DNA of 64,000 bases from Corythucha ciliata (GCA_038030265.1 CM075937.1:16926001-16990000); one strand, 5' to 3'. Positions 34,782 to 45,984 are shown, counted from the first letter of the stretch. Program-made: numbers and translations. Notes: generated by a model from the letters alone, not told the origin.

Positions 34782-35102
34782 ATTTAAAATGTCTCATCGT
34801 TGATCTTTGTTTTGTTGATTTGGCTGTTCTGAATATTAAATGAGAAGTTGGTTATTTAAATTTGAACAATACAGCCGCGTGGTTTTTGTACAGAATGCAT
34901 TTCGGGCCCAATCCCGGTGCCCCTCATCAGCAATCTCATCGCCACTACAGCAAAACTAGCAACCAAGCCTAGTTTTGCTGTAGTGGCGATAAGATTGCTG
35001 ATGAGGGGCACCGGGATTGGGCCCGAAATGCATTCTGTACAAAAACCACGCGGCTGTATTGTTCAAATTTAAATAACCAACTTCCCATTTAAAATGTCTC
35101 AT
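34782..35102. repeat. Foldback element 3 with hammerhead core and 16-bp direct repeats
   Basis: ATTTAAAATGTCTCAT occurs perfectly at 34782-34797 and 35087-35102. Between them are a non-inverted head of about 43 bases and two almost perfect arms (34841-34959 and 34969-35087) with a 9-base loop. The arms carry CTGATGA ... GAAA (right arm 34998-35004 and 35025-35028; left arm inverted). Direct repeats of this length fit retrotransposition rather than cut-and-paste transposition. Confidence 0.8.
34995..35042 (+). ncRNA. Putative hammerhead ribozyme, partly decayed
   Basis: CTGATGA (34998-35004), a stem II of GGG (35005-35007) with CCC (35022-35024), GAAA (35025-35028), and a weak stem III ending at TA (35038-35039). 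Stem I is TTG (34995-34997) with CAA (35040-35042). Stem III rests on wobble pairs, as expected if CpG sites have decayed (GAAATG where GAAACG would pair better). The mirror copy lies on the minus strand in the left arm. Confidence 0.5.
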
Positions 35103-35104
35103 GT

Positions 35105-36440
35105 TGAATTATTAAAATGTCTCATGTTGAAACATTCATCATTACCGCTCCTTATGTAAATACCAATGGTATTATGAGAAAAAAATATGATTTCGTATTA
35201 AAAAAAATGAAATGCCCTTGATTCATAATTATTCATTCGACCTTCCTGATCTCAGTGGATCCCAATGTGGACGCTTTTTATTGCCGGACGAAATTATATT
35301 TGGCGTTTTTCACTCGTAGTTTGTTAAACAAATGAAAACCCGCGTTGTCACTCAGATATAATAGTGTATAATTAGCAATTAATGAAACTAGGATCGTCTG
35401 TCATCTTCTCCACAATCTCTTTGAAAAAGTGAAACAAAATTATAGTAAAATTTGGGATTTAAATAAAATTGATCTGTCCCTGAAGTGTGGCCAAAACAGG
35501 CGATGTTGTCAATGAACCAGTTTCTTACTAGTATTCGCCGTCAGATCTGACGTATATATTCAAAAAGTGGCTGAAGGGAAAACATAATTTCTAACGAATG
35601 ACGGATTTTTGTAACGGAATTTCGGCTTTGCGTAATGATTTATATTATAAAATGATATTAGTCTAGTCAACGAATGCCAAAAATTGGGGTCTAGACGGAA
35701 AGCCAAAACGTACAAAAACTAACTGCGGTACGTTGTTTGGTGTGCCTAGAGGTATGACATATTAAAAGTCCTTAGCCCTAGTGATGGGGCAAGAGGTGGT
35801 GAGGGAGGGGCAAAGGTCTCTTAATTTGGTTTTAGGACGTTATTTCGGAAGGGGTTGGTTTTTTACAAGATGTATGCGTATACAAAATTACAGCTCACAC
35901 AATTTCATACACATTTTATTCCTATGAGTCCTATATGGGTATGGGGGGAAGGGTGTTTATTTTTTACCGCAGGCCCCTTTTTTGGCACCAACTGGGCTGG
36001 AACAAAATGAGGAAAATGGAAAATGTAAATATAAAAGCCCGTTTACGCTGGTAACAAATATTGCCGGAATTGAGAAAATTGCTCCACAAAAGTTGCCCGG
36101 CCAACAGGGAGATGGGAAAAAGTTGCTCTCGATATGTCTCAAGAAGAGACTGTCGTCGCTGCTGCGATAACGATCATCGCAGCCCGTGGAAGAAGTAGGA
36201 AAAAAATTAATATTTTTTTGGATCCGCAGCGTTCATCACTCTTCTCTCAAAAATCCCTTGCTCGGCGTCATGCCCCCTTCCCTGGAGTTCCCGACGTTAT
36301 TGCCCCCCCCCCCCTTTGAACGTGTTTTATTCTATGGATTTCAATTTTTCACATTCATACAGGGCGGATGCGTATAAATGTTAAGAAAAAAATTGGGTGA
36401 AATTTTACCTCATTTGCGAACGAAAACCCAAGGTAAATAG
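35105..36440. other. Unassigned stretch
   Basis: I see no gene. A short segment at 36040-36120 (CCCGTTTACGCTGGTAAC, then ATTGCCGG) resembles the TTGCCG-rich segment at 45500-45735 in inverted orientation. Confidence 0.3.
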
Positions 36441-36442
36441 AC

Positions 36443-36805
36443 TTAAGGAGCCCATAGACGGTCAGTCTGATTGATCAAAATATTGAACAAACAGATTGAA
36501 GTGAGCTTCAATCATTTCTTCAGTTGTTTGAACAAAACCCTTCCCAGTACCAATGTCTCTCGCGGTGTTGTACTGAGTGCAATGAGTTCAAACCAGGATT
36601 TGTCCGTGCTTTTTTTGTTGACTGCGGCTGCACTCCAACTGAAGAGAAATAAGACGAGGAAGATGAGGAAAAGGCGGTGGTCATTCAATCTTCTTCAGTC
36701 ATTGACTCAATCGTAAAAAACGCTTCTAGACGGTCAATCATGGCTGTCACAGTCGATTGATCCACCACGTTTGATCAAAAAACTGATCGTCTAGGGGCTC
36801 CTTTA
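36443..36805. mobile_element. Short non-autonomous DNA element, TIR TAAGGAGCCCATAGACGGTC
   Basis: The left end TAAGGAGCCCATAGACGGTC and the right end (inverted TAAAGGAGCCCCTAGACGATC) form terminal repeats of about 35 bp that continue through TTGATCAAA. The inside has repeated TCAATC/GATTGA blocks and no coding region. Confidence 0.65.
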
Positions 36806-37094
36806 CGGAGGTATGCTCGTAACTAAGGAAATGTTTGTCAAAATTGACGTCACGGGAGTAAAAAAAGAATAATGAGGGACCAAACTTCACATATGAAGCT
36901 TCCCCTCCCATGGTATCTCCCTTGGAATTTCTTTGTAGATCAAGCAAAAAATAAATGAAAAGCCAAAATAAGTCCCTGGAAATATTTTTAAAAGCGATAT
37001 AATTTGGCGGAATCGTTCCTTGGATCTTATGTACCGTTTTAAGGCCCAGTTAATTGTACCGAAACACGTGAAGCCCCGTGTACAGACCGCGCGC

Positions 37095-38779
37095 CGAAAG
37101 AATGCCCCGCAGAGAAAAGAATTGTGACACTTGTATTACAGTCTCAAAAACATTCGGCTCTTCGATGACTGACGGGGTTCCTCTTACCCATCTGCAGGTT
37201 GATGGTCTGCCTCCTTGCTCCGTGGGCGCTCATCTTTTTTAGAAAAGGCAGTATATCAGACGAGGGGGTAGTTGGAGGGGATTTTTCGTCAGGGGCATCC
37301 TTTCGGCGCGCGGATACACTGAGAAAAATGGTCTGTTAATGAGGTATGTTAAAGCAGTTCTCGGTTGGTTTTACCGAAAAGTTCTGCACTTTTTGCATGG
37401 TCCTTCTTGGTTAATGCACTTTCTATGTGGGAACAGCATAGAAATCGCCTACTTAACTATACTTAACCGTGAAATCTCGGTCAAAAATGCGTTTTACAGA
37501 GATTAGTGACTCTGTTAATAAAGCTTTTCTGCCTTTAACCGATATTCTCAGCGGTACTATGTGAAAACAACTGGTACTCTGTTTTCAAAAGTATGCTAAT
37601 CAACGGACCTACTCTGTTAACTACAAAAAACAGTCCGGCAGCTGGCGGAGTGTATTGTAGAACTTTTGCTCGATTATTTCAGTGTCTCGAAAGTAGGGCC
37701 CTCATTGTCATCCAATCATGCGACTCTGTTGCCAAAATAAGATTTTTCTAAGGCAAACTTAAGAAATGGTAGTTCACATTATTTCAAAATTTGCCGTTCA
37801 CTCAGTTGCTTGGGTTGTGATCTCTTTTTCTTCCCTCTTCCTCTTTTCCTTCAAAGGAAACTTTGTCACGCAGTTGCATCGGGGGACCGTGCACTTCCGT
37901 AAGGATGTTTTCATATTTCGACAAGTTCATAAATTGTCTACATAATAAAAAGTAATATCTTGACAAATCGGTACGAGGCAGACTACAAAATTTGTCTACG
38001 TTGAATCAACACTTTTCACTACAGACCAACTCTGTTAAATCACCTTACCAACTCTGTTAAACAACCTTACTAACTCTGTTAAATCGGCAGAGCAAAATAT
38101 TTAACCGAGGCCAACTCGGTTAAATATCCCTCTTCTCTGTAATAGCTTGTCATTTCTCGGTGGATTATGTGTTGAAAACAAAATATAGTGGGAGGAAAGG
38201 GCTCAGCGTACCATAGGTCGCGTTCATTATTAGTCTTGTGTTGGATGAAGTGAAGCGTGCTTGTCGTTTAGTATCGTGAGTTTAATAAGTATAATATATT
38301 ATTATTGCGATTATTTATCTTTTTTTTTTTTTTGTGGATTTCAAAAAACGATCATCTTCTCAAAGGTATGTGGTTCAAAAGTTGTTTTTTTACTTTTTAT
38401 TAACGTGATTTATAAATTCATTTTGGCATGAAGCTACTTCCGTTTGTGATTTTGTTGTCCTGTCAGTTATTATCTTAAATATTTCTCCTATAGAAAAACC
38501 TTTTCATGGTGTTGAATTATTTGCCTTTAATCTAGTAAATTCTATTTATTGTTTAATAGAATTGTCACCAGAAGTGACCAATGACGCAACTTTGGAACTG
38601 ATTACTGGCTTCAATGGTTTGAGTGCTTCTGAGATTCTTCGAGAGGCCTGGAGGAGCTCATTTTCGAAACGGTGGAACATATCGATGACCACGCCGTCAT
38701 TTGCTTCATACTTGGACCTTTTAAGGTTTTTAGGATGTTAGTCCAACGCAATAAAAACCAAGCATGAATGTTCCGCGCT
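37095..38779. repeat. 1.69 kb tandem duplication, unit 1
   Basis: This is nearly identical to 38780-40452 (offset 1685 bp). The unit contains about 220 bp outside the DNA transposon and about 1460 bp of its left part, so it formed after the transposon inserted. Confidence 0.85.
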
Positions 38780-40452
38780 CGAAAGAATGCCCCGCAGAGA
38801 AAAGAATTGTGACACTTGTATTACAGTCTCAAAAACATTCGGCTCTTCGATGACTGACGGGGTTCCTCTTACCCATCTGCAGGTTGATGGTCTGCCTCCT
38901 TGCTCCGTGGGCGCTCATCTTTTTTAGAAAAGGCAGTATATCAGACGAGGGGGTAGTTGGAGGGGATTTTTCGTCAGGGGCATCCTTTCGGCGCGCGGAT
39001 ACACTGAGAAAAATGGTCTGTTAATGAGGTATGTTAAAGCAGTTCTCGGTTGGTTTTACCGAAAAGTTCTGCACTTTTTGCATGGTCCTTCTTGGTTAAT
39101 GCACTTTCTATGTGGGAACAGCATAGAAATCGCCTACTTAACTATACTTAACCGTGAACTCTCGGTCAAAAATGCGTTTTACAGAGATTAGTGACTCTGT
39201 TAATAAAGCTTTTCTGCCTTTAACCGATATTCTCAGCGGTACTATGTGAAAACAACTGGTACTCTGTTTTCAAAAGTATGCTAATCAACGGACCTACTCT
39301 GTTAACTACAAAAAACAGTCCGGCAGCTGGCGGAGTGTATTGTAGAACTTTTGCTCGATTATTTCAGTGTCTCGAAAGTAGGGCCCTCATTGTCATCCAA
39401 TCATGCGACTCTGTTGCCAAAATAAGATTTTTCTAAGGCAAACTTAAGAAATGGTAGTTCACATTATTTCAAAATTTGCCGTTCACTCAGTTGCTTGGGT
39501 TGTGATCTCTTTTTCTTCCCTCTTCCTCTTTTCCTTCAAAGGAAACTTTGTCACGCAGTTGCATCGGGGGACCGTGCACTTCCGTAAGGATGTTTTCATA
39601 TTTCGACAAGTTCATAAATTGTCTACATAATAAAAAGTAATATCTTGACAAATCGGTACGAGGCAGACTACAAAATTTGTCTACGTTGAATCAACACTTT
39701 TCACTACAGACCAACTCTGTTAAATCACCTTACCAACTCTGTTAAACAACCTTACTAACTCTGTTAAATCGGCAGAGCAAAATATTTAACCGAGGCCAAC
39801 TCGGTTAAATATCCCTCTTCTCTGTAATAGCTTGTCATTTCTCGGTGGATTATGTGTTGAAAACAAAATATAGTGGGAGGAAAGGGCTCAGCGTACCATA
39901 GGTCGCGTTCATTATTAGTCTTGTGTTGGATGAAGTGAAGCGTGCTTGTCGTTTAGTATCGTGAGTTTAATAAGTATAATATATTATTATTGCGATTATT
40001 TATCTTTTTTTTTGTGGATTTCAAAAAACGATCATCTTCTCAAAGGTATGTGGTTCAAAAGTTGTTTTTTTACTTTTTATTAACGTGATTTATAAATTCA
40101 TTTTGGCATGAAGCTACTTCCGTTTGTGATTTTGTTGTCCTGTCAGTTATTATCTTAAATATTTCTCCTATAGAAAAACCTTTTCATGGTGTTGAATTAT
40201 TTGCCTTTAATCTAGTAAATTCTATTTATTGTTTAATAGAATTGTCACCAGAAGTGACCAATGACGCAACTTTGGAACTGATTACTGGCTTCAATGGTTT
40301 GAGTGCTTCTGAGATTCTTCGAGAGGCCTGGAGGAGCTCATTTTCGAAACGGTGGAACATATCGATGACCACGCCGTCATTTGCTTCATACTTGGACCTT
40401 TTAAGGTTTTTAGGATGTTAGTCCAACGCAATAAAAACCAAGCATGAATGTT
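38780..40452. repeat. 1.69 kb tandem duplication, unit 2
   Basis: This is the second copy, contiguous with the body of the transposon. Differences from unit 1 are a few substitutions and a shorter T-run near 40005. Confidence 0.85.
40265..40440 (+). CDS. Possible exon of the CACTG element (unknown)
   Basis: After a possible acceptor (TTTAATAG, near 40240) a frame of about 58 codons reads ATLELITGFNGLSASEILRE and RWNISMTTPSFASYLDLL, ending at TAG near 40420. Its composition is protein-like and helix-prone, but it matches no family I know. The identical stretch occurs at 38580-38740. A second small frame downstream (MGLAPEAPDFALMQRLLKYG, from about 40480) has similar character. These may be parts of an unrecognised transposon protein. 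Confidence 0.3.
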
Positions 40453-41031
40453 TTTCATTTTTTAAGGTGGACTTAAAAAATGGGGCTTGCGCCAGAAGCC
40501 CCAGACTTCGCGTTGATGCAAAGACTCTTGAAGTACGGTGATCGGATCGTGGCAGAACTGCAGAAGCTCGAAAACGTCTCGTATTGAGCAGGCCCGAGCA
40601 CCGCAAAAGCTTCACTGAAATTCAAGCTCTTGCCAACGACGGTAAGAAGATAACTTATCATTACTTCGTAACATTTATCAGAGCCATTTTGTCAAACGGG
40701 AAGTCAAAACTCATTATTTCAGCTTGCAAGCACTTAAATTTCCTTTTCCAAAAACTGTCACACCTGCTGCATCAGTTAATTCATCTATTATACAACAATA
40801 TCAAATTCAATAGCTTGAATATTGCCCTATAAAATAAATAAATAAATAAGCTAAAGTAATAAGCTTGCATTTTTTTGTTAATTAATGTTATTAAATATTT
40901 ATGGAAATTTTTGTGATATGTTTCTCCTTTTGCCATTACGCTTGTCAGTGAACATTGTTTAATAAAAATAGCTTATTATTATTATAATTTTGGTGCATTT
41001 TTTTTGCTGACATTTTTTGACCTACAGCACT

Positions 41032-41300
41032 TATTGGCTCTGCAAAATACACGAAGAGATCTACGTTAAATGAGCAATCCTTCTTTCTTCATATAACAGA
41101 GAGTGGTGCGTGTAATGTACTGACTGTCTCTGCAGACTACACAGACAGATCTACGTTAAATGAGCAATCCTTCTCTGTTGATATGACAGAGAGTGGTACG
41201 TGTAATTTACTGACTTAGTCTGTAGATTACACCGAGGGATCTACGTTAAATGAGCAATCCTTCTCTGTTGATATGACCGAGAATGGTAGGAGAAAGTCTC
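41032..41300 (+). repeat. 90-bp tandem repeat inside the CACTG element
   Basis: About three units begin with CTACGTTAAATGAGCAATCC (41061, 41151 and 41241) and contain GATATGACAGAGAGTGG. It may be a subterminal protein-binding array. Confidence 0.75.
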
Positions 41301-41634
41301 TGTAGAATACACCATTATTCTCCGTTACCTCGAAATTCGATTTTACCGAGATGCGTACTTACAGAGTTTGACATGCTTTAACCTAGATGTGCTATAACGG
41401 TTAAATGTACCGACTGTAACTGATTTGGGGAAATCAACGACCGAGCCTTGGTGGGAACGGCATTCGAATTGGGCAAAGGGCAGCGAAGACGGTGCGATTG
41501 AATTGGGGAAACTTAATAATCGGTTGACCCCTTGCTCTTTTGCGATAAAAACAAATATCCCAGTGCCTTCTTCCAAACTTCCAACCACGACAGTTAGTAG
41601 CGTTATAGACTTCACGGCTTGCTTGTTTATAAAA

Positions 41635-42391
41635 ATGGATGTTGCCATAACCGAAAAATTCACATCTTCGCGTGGTAAAATCGCGATTATTGTTGAGAGC
41701 CACAAGTATACTGAGCATCGGAAACTCATGGATGGGAGTGTCTCTTTTAGGTGCTATAATCGGAAGTGTGGTGTTTCACTATGTACGGATTCTAAAGTGT
41801 CAAAGGTATTGTCAGCAAATTCCAACCAGCATAATCATCCTCCTCCTACACAACAGGTGGTTGAAAGACAGAGAGTGTGTTCTAGTCTCAAGAGGAAAGC
41901 CGTGGAAGAGGTTCACATGAAACCCAACAAGTTGATCAGAAAAGAGTTGCGTTCATCGCAAACTTCGAACTTGGAACATACAGATTTACACCTCATTCGT
42001 CAGTGTATGTATTTTGCCCGAAAAAAAATTCTGCCATCCGTACCCAAATCATTAGAGGAATGTCTTCAACAGTTGAAAGAAATTCAAGGAAGTCTCGTAA
42101 TAAATGGCGAAAAATTTTGTTTTATCAAGGACAAGTACCTAAACACTAAACCTAAATCCTAGGTACCTAAACTAATATTAATTAAACACTAAATCTAACT
42201 TACAAAAACTAATCAACAAATTACTACCGCTTACAGGAACAACCAACCGCCCACGAAAAGCGATCCGCGACAATTTAGAGTTCTTGGATGGATGCTGGGA
42301 GACTTATGAAGGAGATGGTGATGTAATGAAATACCTGTCAGACGTGGCTGAACGATATAATATTAAGGAACACGAAGATGCAGAACAATAG
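41635..42391 (+). CDS. FLYWCH zinc-finger protein of the CACTG element
   Basis: The first exon is open from 41425 to 42162; the likely start is ATG 41635 (MDVAITEKF), since translation upstream of it shows no conservation signs. A FLYWCH domain follows at once: SSRGKIAIIV, a Tyr in KYTEHRK, FRCYNRKC, LCTD and NQHNHPPP, giving the C-C-H-H metal ligands. A second exon at about 42237-42391 (acceptor TACCGCTTACAG) would add RKAIRDNLEFLDGCWETYEG and end at TAG. The donor was not fixed. FLYWCH domains bind DNA and are frequently found in proteins encoded by DNA transposons. A role in recognising the element's own ends is inference. Confidence 0.6.
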
Positions 42392-42836
42392 GCGGAATCA
42401 GGAAATTGACGAGTCAACCCTTCAGTTGAAGAACGAACGTACCTACATATCAGGTAATTTTGGTTTTCCCCAATTCGATTGTGTTTCGCTCGCTTTTTCC
42501 CCAAATCAAATACAACCAATGTACCGACCTCGTCTCGGCTCGGGTGCTACCGTTTAACAGAGAATTCTCGGTTGAATTTAACAGAGAAAGTGCCCATTTT
42601 TTTTCTCAGTGTAGTATTCACTATTCAGTACAGACAGCTCTCGACGCAGTGACGGGCGAGTTTATACTCGTATGTGTATCAGTGAGAAACGACCAGTAAG
42701 CTTCATGAGGGAGCAAGGAAGGGCTTCCCTGCTGCCCGCGACAATCATGCTCACGAGCATTTCTTATAGATAGGTTGGACAATAAAGCTGAAGTTTAAAA
42801 GTGTTCCCTGTCATGTATAAAAATAGAAGTAATTTA

Positions 42837-42973
42837 GGCCCGTATTCATAGTCGCTACTTAAGTTAAAATTCTCCTAAGTAAAAATCAAATCAGTCGTTG
42901 TTGGAATAAAATCATCTGTTTTGACGCCCACTTAGGGAAATTTAAGTTTGAGAAATGTCTATGAATACGGGCC
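42837..42973. mobile_element. PIF/Harbinger-type MITE with TTA duplication
   Basis: The ends GGCCCGTATTCATAGTC and CTATGAATACGGGCC are inverted. TTA flanks both sides (42834-42836 and 42974-42976), the 3-bp duplication typical of PIF/Harbinger. It has no coding capacity. A partial relative (GGCCCAAATTCATAGT) is at about 23685. Confidence 0.75.
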
Positions 42974-42979
42974 TTAGTA

Positions 42980-43440
42980 TTTTAGTATTAATGGTGTCCT
43001 TCGACCAGAATCCCGGCCTGGAACCTAGCCGTATTCAATCACTGTCGATATCGAGGAATTTTTTTGCCTCATCTGAAGCCTTTAGTACAAACTCGTGCAA
43101 AAATGCCGCTAGACGTGATCGCTACGACGGGATAATGTCATTTGTTATTCGGCGTCCTTGGATCCTGCATGTGGCTTTTCCCCGACCGTTCATACTAAGG
43201 CCCCTGGCCGCATACCCAGGATGGAGTAGGGCGATTCACACCCTCATCATACGAGCGTATTGGTCGATGTCCGGTTTGTTGTACAAACACTGCCGAGAAC
43301 CCTTAATACGAATCCAAGTGTTTCGGGGCGCTTATATTATTGTTAATTGGAACGGTGGCGAGGTCTCTACGTTGATGAGTGTCACGAAAACTCATTGTTT
43401 AACGAGAAAATTGCTGAACTTAGCTCCATCTTAAAAGAAT
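42980..43440 (+). other. Open frame of unknown nature
   Basis: A frame open for about 150 codons runs through 42955-43434. I recognise no domain on either strand. The composition is less AT-rich than the surroundings, so it may be a fragment of a mobile element. No start context or splice sites support it as a host gene. Confidence 0.2.
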
Positions 43441-43737
43441 TTCTAAAAGTTTCACAACTGAGATGATACCCTGCACCTGCAGCAGTTTTCTTTGCTCCAA
43501 CCATTACACTTAGGGGCCCTGCAATCACTTCTTTCACAGGAACATTGTCCTGCAGGCAATAACGCGTAGTTCTCCCGATTTAAAAAGTGGCCCCAGAAAT
43601 GTTGACCATTTTGTTTTATTGAAAAAAGTCCCACCTGTTAGTTTTTTAAAAATTTGTCATCCCATGACGTCATGGCACAAACAATAATGATTGGTTTAAA
43701 ATTAATAGCATACCTCTTTAGTCTAGTTACCTTGACG

Positions 43738-45233
43738 AAAACCATGGTCCGAAAATCAAAACCCTTCCAGATCTGATTTTTTAAACATATTTTTAGGATA
43801 ACATCATTTTCCTTGACTAAAGCTCGGTGCACACGATGCATTTTTTGAAGCATGAAGGGCTGCCTGTTCTAAAAAAAAACATCCGGTCACTACCGGAGAA
43901 CATATGTTTTTTTTTTTCATCATGCAAGTAAACATGCTTCGAAAATGCATCGTGTGCACCGAGCTTAAATGCGAGTATCTCGCTTCACCGCTGACTTCCT
44001 GCAACTTTTGACGATGTATTTCGGAAAAGCACATTCTTTTCTCTCAGTCCTAGCTATTTTCATCTAAAAATAACTATATTCTGTGCCCACGACGCGACAG
44101 CTTTTCCAAGTTGTGCGAAACGGAGATTTTCAATTTTTCATTAATAGTCAACCCCAACTTGCCCATACTAAAACTGCACCTATCGACTTCCCAAGGATCG
44201 GAAAAGCTTCTTCAACGTGTCTCTTTCAAAATTGCCTACTCATGAGCGTTTGTTTCATTGTCGATTTTTCGGCAGAAATTACAATGTTTTAGAAAAAAAT
44301 GTGATTTTTCTATTCAAAAACGAATGCTTTTACCTGCAAAATTCAAACATTCCTTGTGAATTTCAACATGCTCAGCGTCATGAAAACCTTACTTGAAGTG
44401 GTCCATTGAATTTAACTAATTGTGAACGCCTACCAGTGTATCAAAAAGCATTTCGCTCCGGCAGCTGGCTGTCAAATAAAGTGCTTTTCACTAATACTAC
44501 GAAGTTCGAAGTTTTCAGTTGATTTGCGATTATTATACAAAAATTACTACCTACTTAGTGTGACTATCTACTTTTATTTAGCAGTTTCTGCCAAGTAATC
44601 GATAATTTACTGAAATTCGTAGCAGTGAAATGCAATCCATTCGACAGCAATGACAGCCAGATGCCGGAGCGATATCTTTCGATGCTCATGAGCGTTCATA
44701 TTCAGTTCCATTCTAAGGACCACTTCAGATGAGGCTTTGGCTTTTTAGCGTGCTGAAATTCGCAAGGATTGTTTGTATTTACAGGTTAAAACAAGCGATT
44801 TTCAATCGGGAAATCACTAATTTTTCTAAAAATTGTCATTTCTGCCGAAAACTCGCCAATTAATTAAACAAACGATCATGACTAATTTTGGAAGAGAAAC
44901 GTTGAAGAAGTTTTTCTGATCCATGGGAAGTCGATAGGCGTGGAATTAGTATGAACAAGTGAGGGTCGACTTTTACTGAAAAATTAATAATACCTATTTA
45001 TATCCGTTTCGCGCAACTTGGAGGAGCTGCCGAAGACACAGAAAATAGTTATTTTTGACGAAAATAGACAGGCCTGACAGAAAAGAGTGTGCTCCTCCCG
45101 AAACCATCATCAAAAGTTGCAGAAAGTCAGCTGGGAAGCTTAAGTATTAATTTGCTTTAATGTTACTAAGTATTCAGTCAAGGAAGATGATGTTAGAAAA
45201 ATCATATCTCGTAGGGTTTTGATTTTCGTACCA
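43738..45233. repeat. Large 1.5 kb foldback element
   Basis: The left arm (43738-44515) and right arm (44612-45233) are inverted copies with moderate divergence over about 620 bp each, around a loop of about 95 bp. Matching blocks include CCATGGTCCGAAAATCAAAA / TTTTGATTTTCGTACCATGG at the outside and GCTCCGGCAGCTGGCTGTCA / TGACAGCCAGATGCCGGAGC inside. The left arm is longer because a 150-bp MITE is inserted in it. I see no protein. Confidence 0.75.
43819..43968. mobile_element. MITE, TIR AAGCTCGGTGCACACGATGC
   Basis: The ends AAGCTCGGTGCACACGATGC and GCATCGTGTGCACCGAGCTT are perfect inverted repeats. The centre ACATCCGGTCACTACC is the complement of the centre of the elements at 19736 and 21675, so these are one family. 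It is inserted within the left arm of the 1.5 kb foldback, so it is younger than that. Confidence 0.75.
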
Positions 45234-45499
45234 TGGCTTATGGGGTGTTTTCGATCGCAAATGAGGTCTAATTTTACCCAGTTTTTTTGTTTACATTTAT
45301 ATGCATCCACCCTGTAAGTATTTCTTTTTAAAAACCATATAAAATATTTAATAATTTAAATTATAATAAATACCAAATATACTATAAAATACTAAAATAA
45401 AATACTAAATAAAAGACTAAATATTATTATTATTTAATATTTAGATGTTTTTTGCATGATAATGCTCATTTAAGAAATTACAACGCTCCAAAACAACGT

Positions 45500-45735
45500 C
45501 TCGAAACCTCTCAGGTTCGAAAAGTTGCCGGAAGTTTTCCAAGGGGGCCGGACTTCATCGGCAACACGAAAAAAAATTGCCGGAGTGAGTTCAACGCCCG
45601 GAAATGTTGCTCCACTCGAGGCAATTACTGCCGGCAATATCGGGCTACACTCGGCAATACTGCCGAAATGAAAAATGTTGCTCGGCAATATGGAGCAATG
45701 TTTATTGCCGAGACAAAAGTTGCTAGTGTAAACGG
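45500..45735. repeat. TTGCCG-rich element
   Basis: About eight TTGCCG/CGGCAA words lie within 200 bp, in both orientations, ending in GTTGCTAGTGTAAACGG. The complement of that end (CCGTTTACGCTGGTAAC) heads a similar segment at about 36041-36120. This looks like a non-autonomous element with subterminal repeats. Confidence 0.4.
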
Positions 45736-45984
45736 AACTTTACACCATACCACGGTGAACAGAGTCGGTTGGGTTGCATATACGATATGGAAAGGGGGAC
45801 TCTTGTCAGAGGAGTTAATTTCAATTAAAATATTTAACCCGGCCTAAAGTTCATTCATAATATCATAATAGATTGATATCGTTCTAACTTCTGAAGTTTG
45901 AGTCAGTTGTCGCATGAATGAAATGCACTTTTCCCGACAGGCTGCTGTCGGAACAAAACTTTTCAGATTACGTTAATTTTCACA

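Larger units (their letters stand above)
39002..42611. mobile_element. CACTG-ended DNA transposon (CACTA-like, putative)
   Basis: The left end reads CACTGAGAAAAATGG (again at 37317 in the duplicated part) and the right end inverted CACTGAGAAAAAAAATGG, both preceded by TA, consistent with a 2-bp target duplication. Behind each end comes CTGTTAA, and the left side holds many AACTCTGTTAAA / CTCGGTTAAA copies, a subterminal repeat arrangement typical of CACTA elements. The interior codes for a FLYWCH protein. I found no transposase catalytic domain, so the copy is either non-autonomous or of a type that I do not recognise. Confidence 0.6.

Noticed and set aside
43452..43634. Cys-rich open frame (CSCERSDCRAPKC) as a zinc-finger or EGF exon
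   Set aside because: The Cys spacing fits no family I know, there is no splice context, and it lies next to a foldback element.
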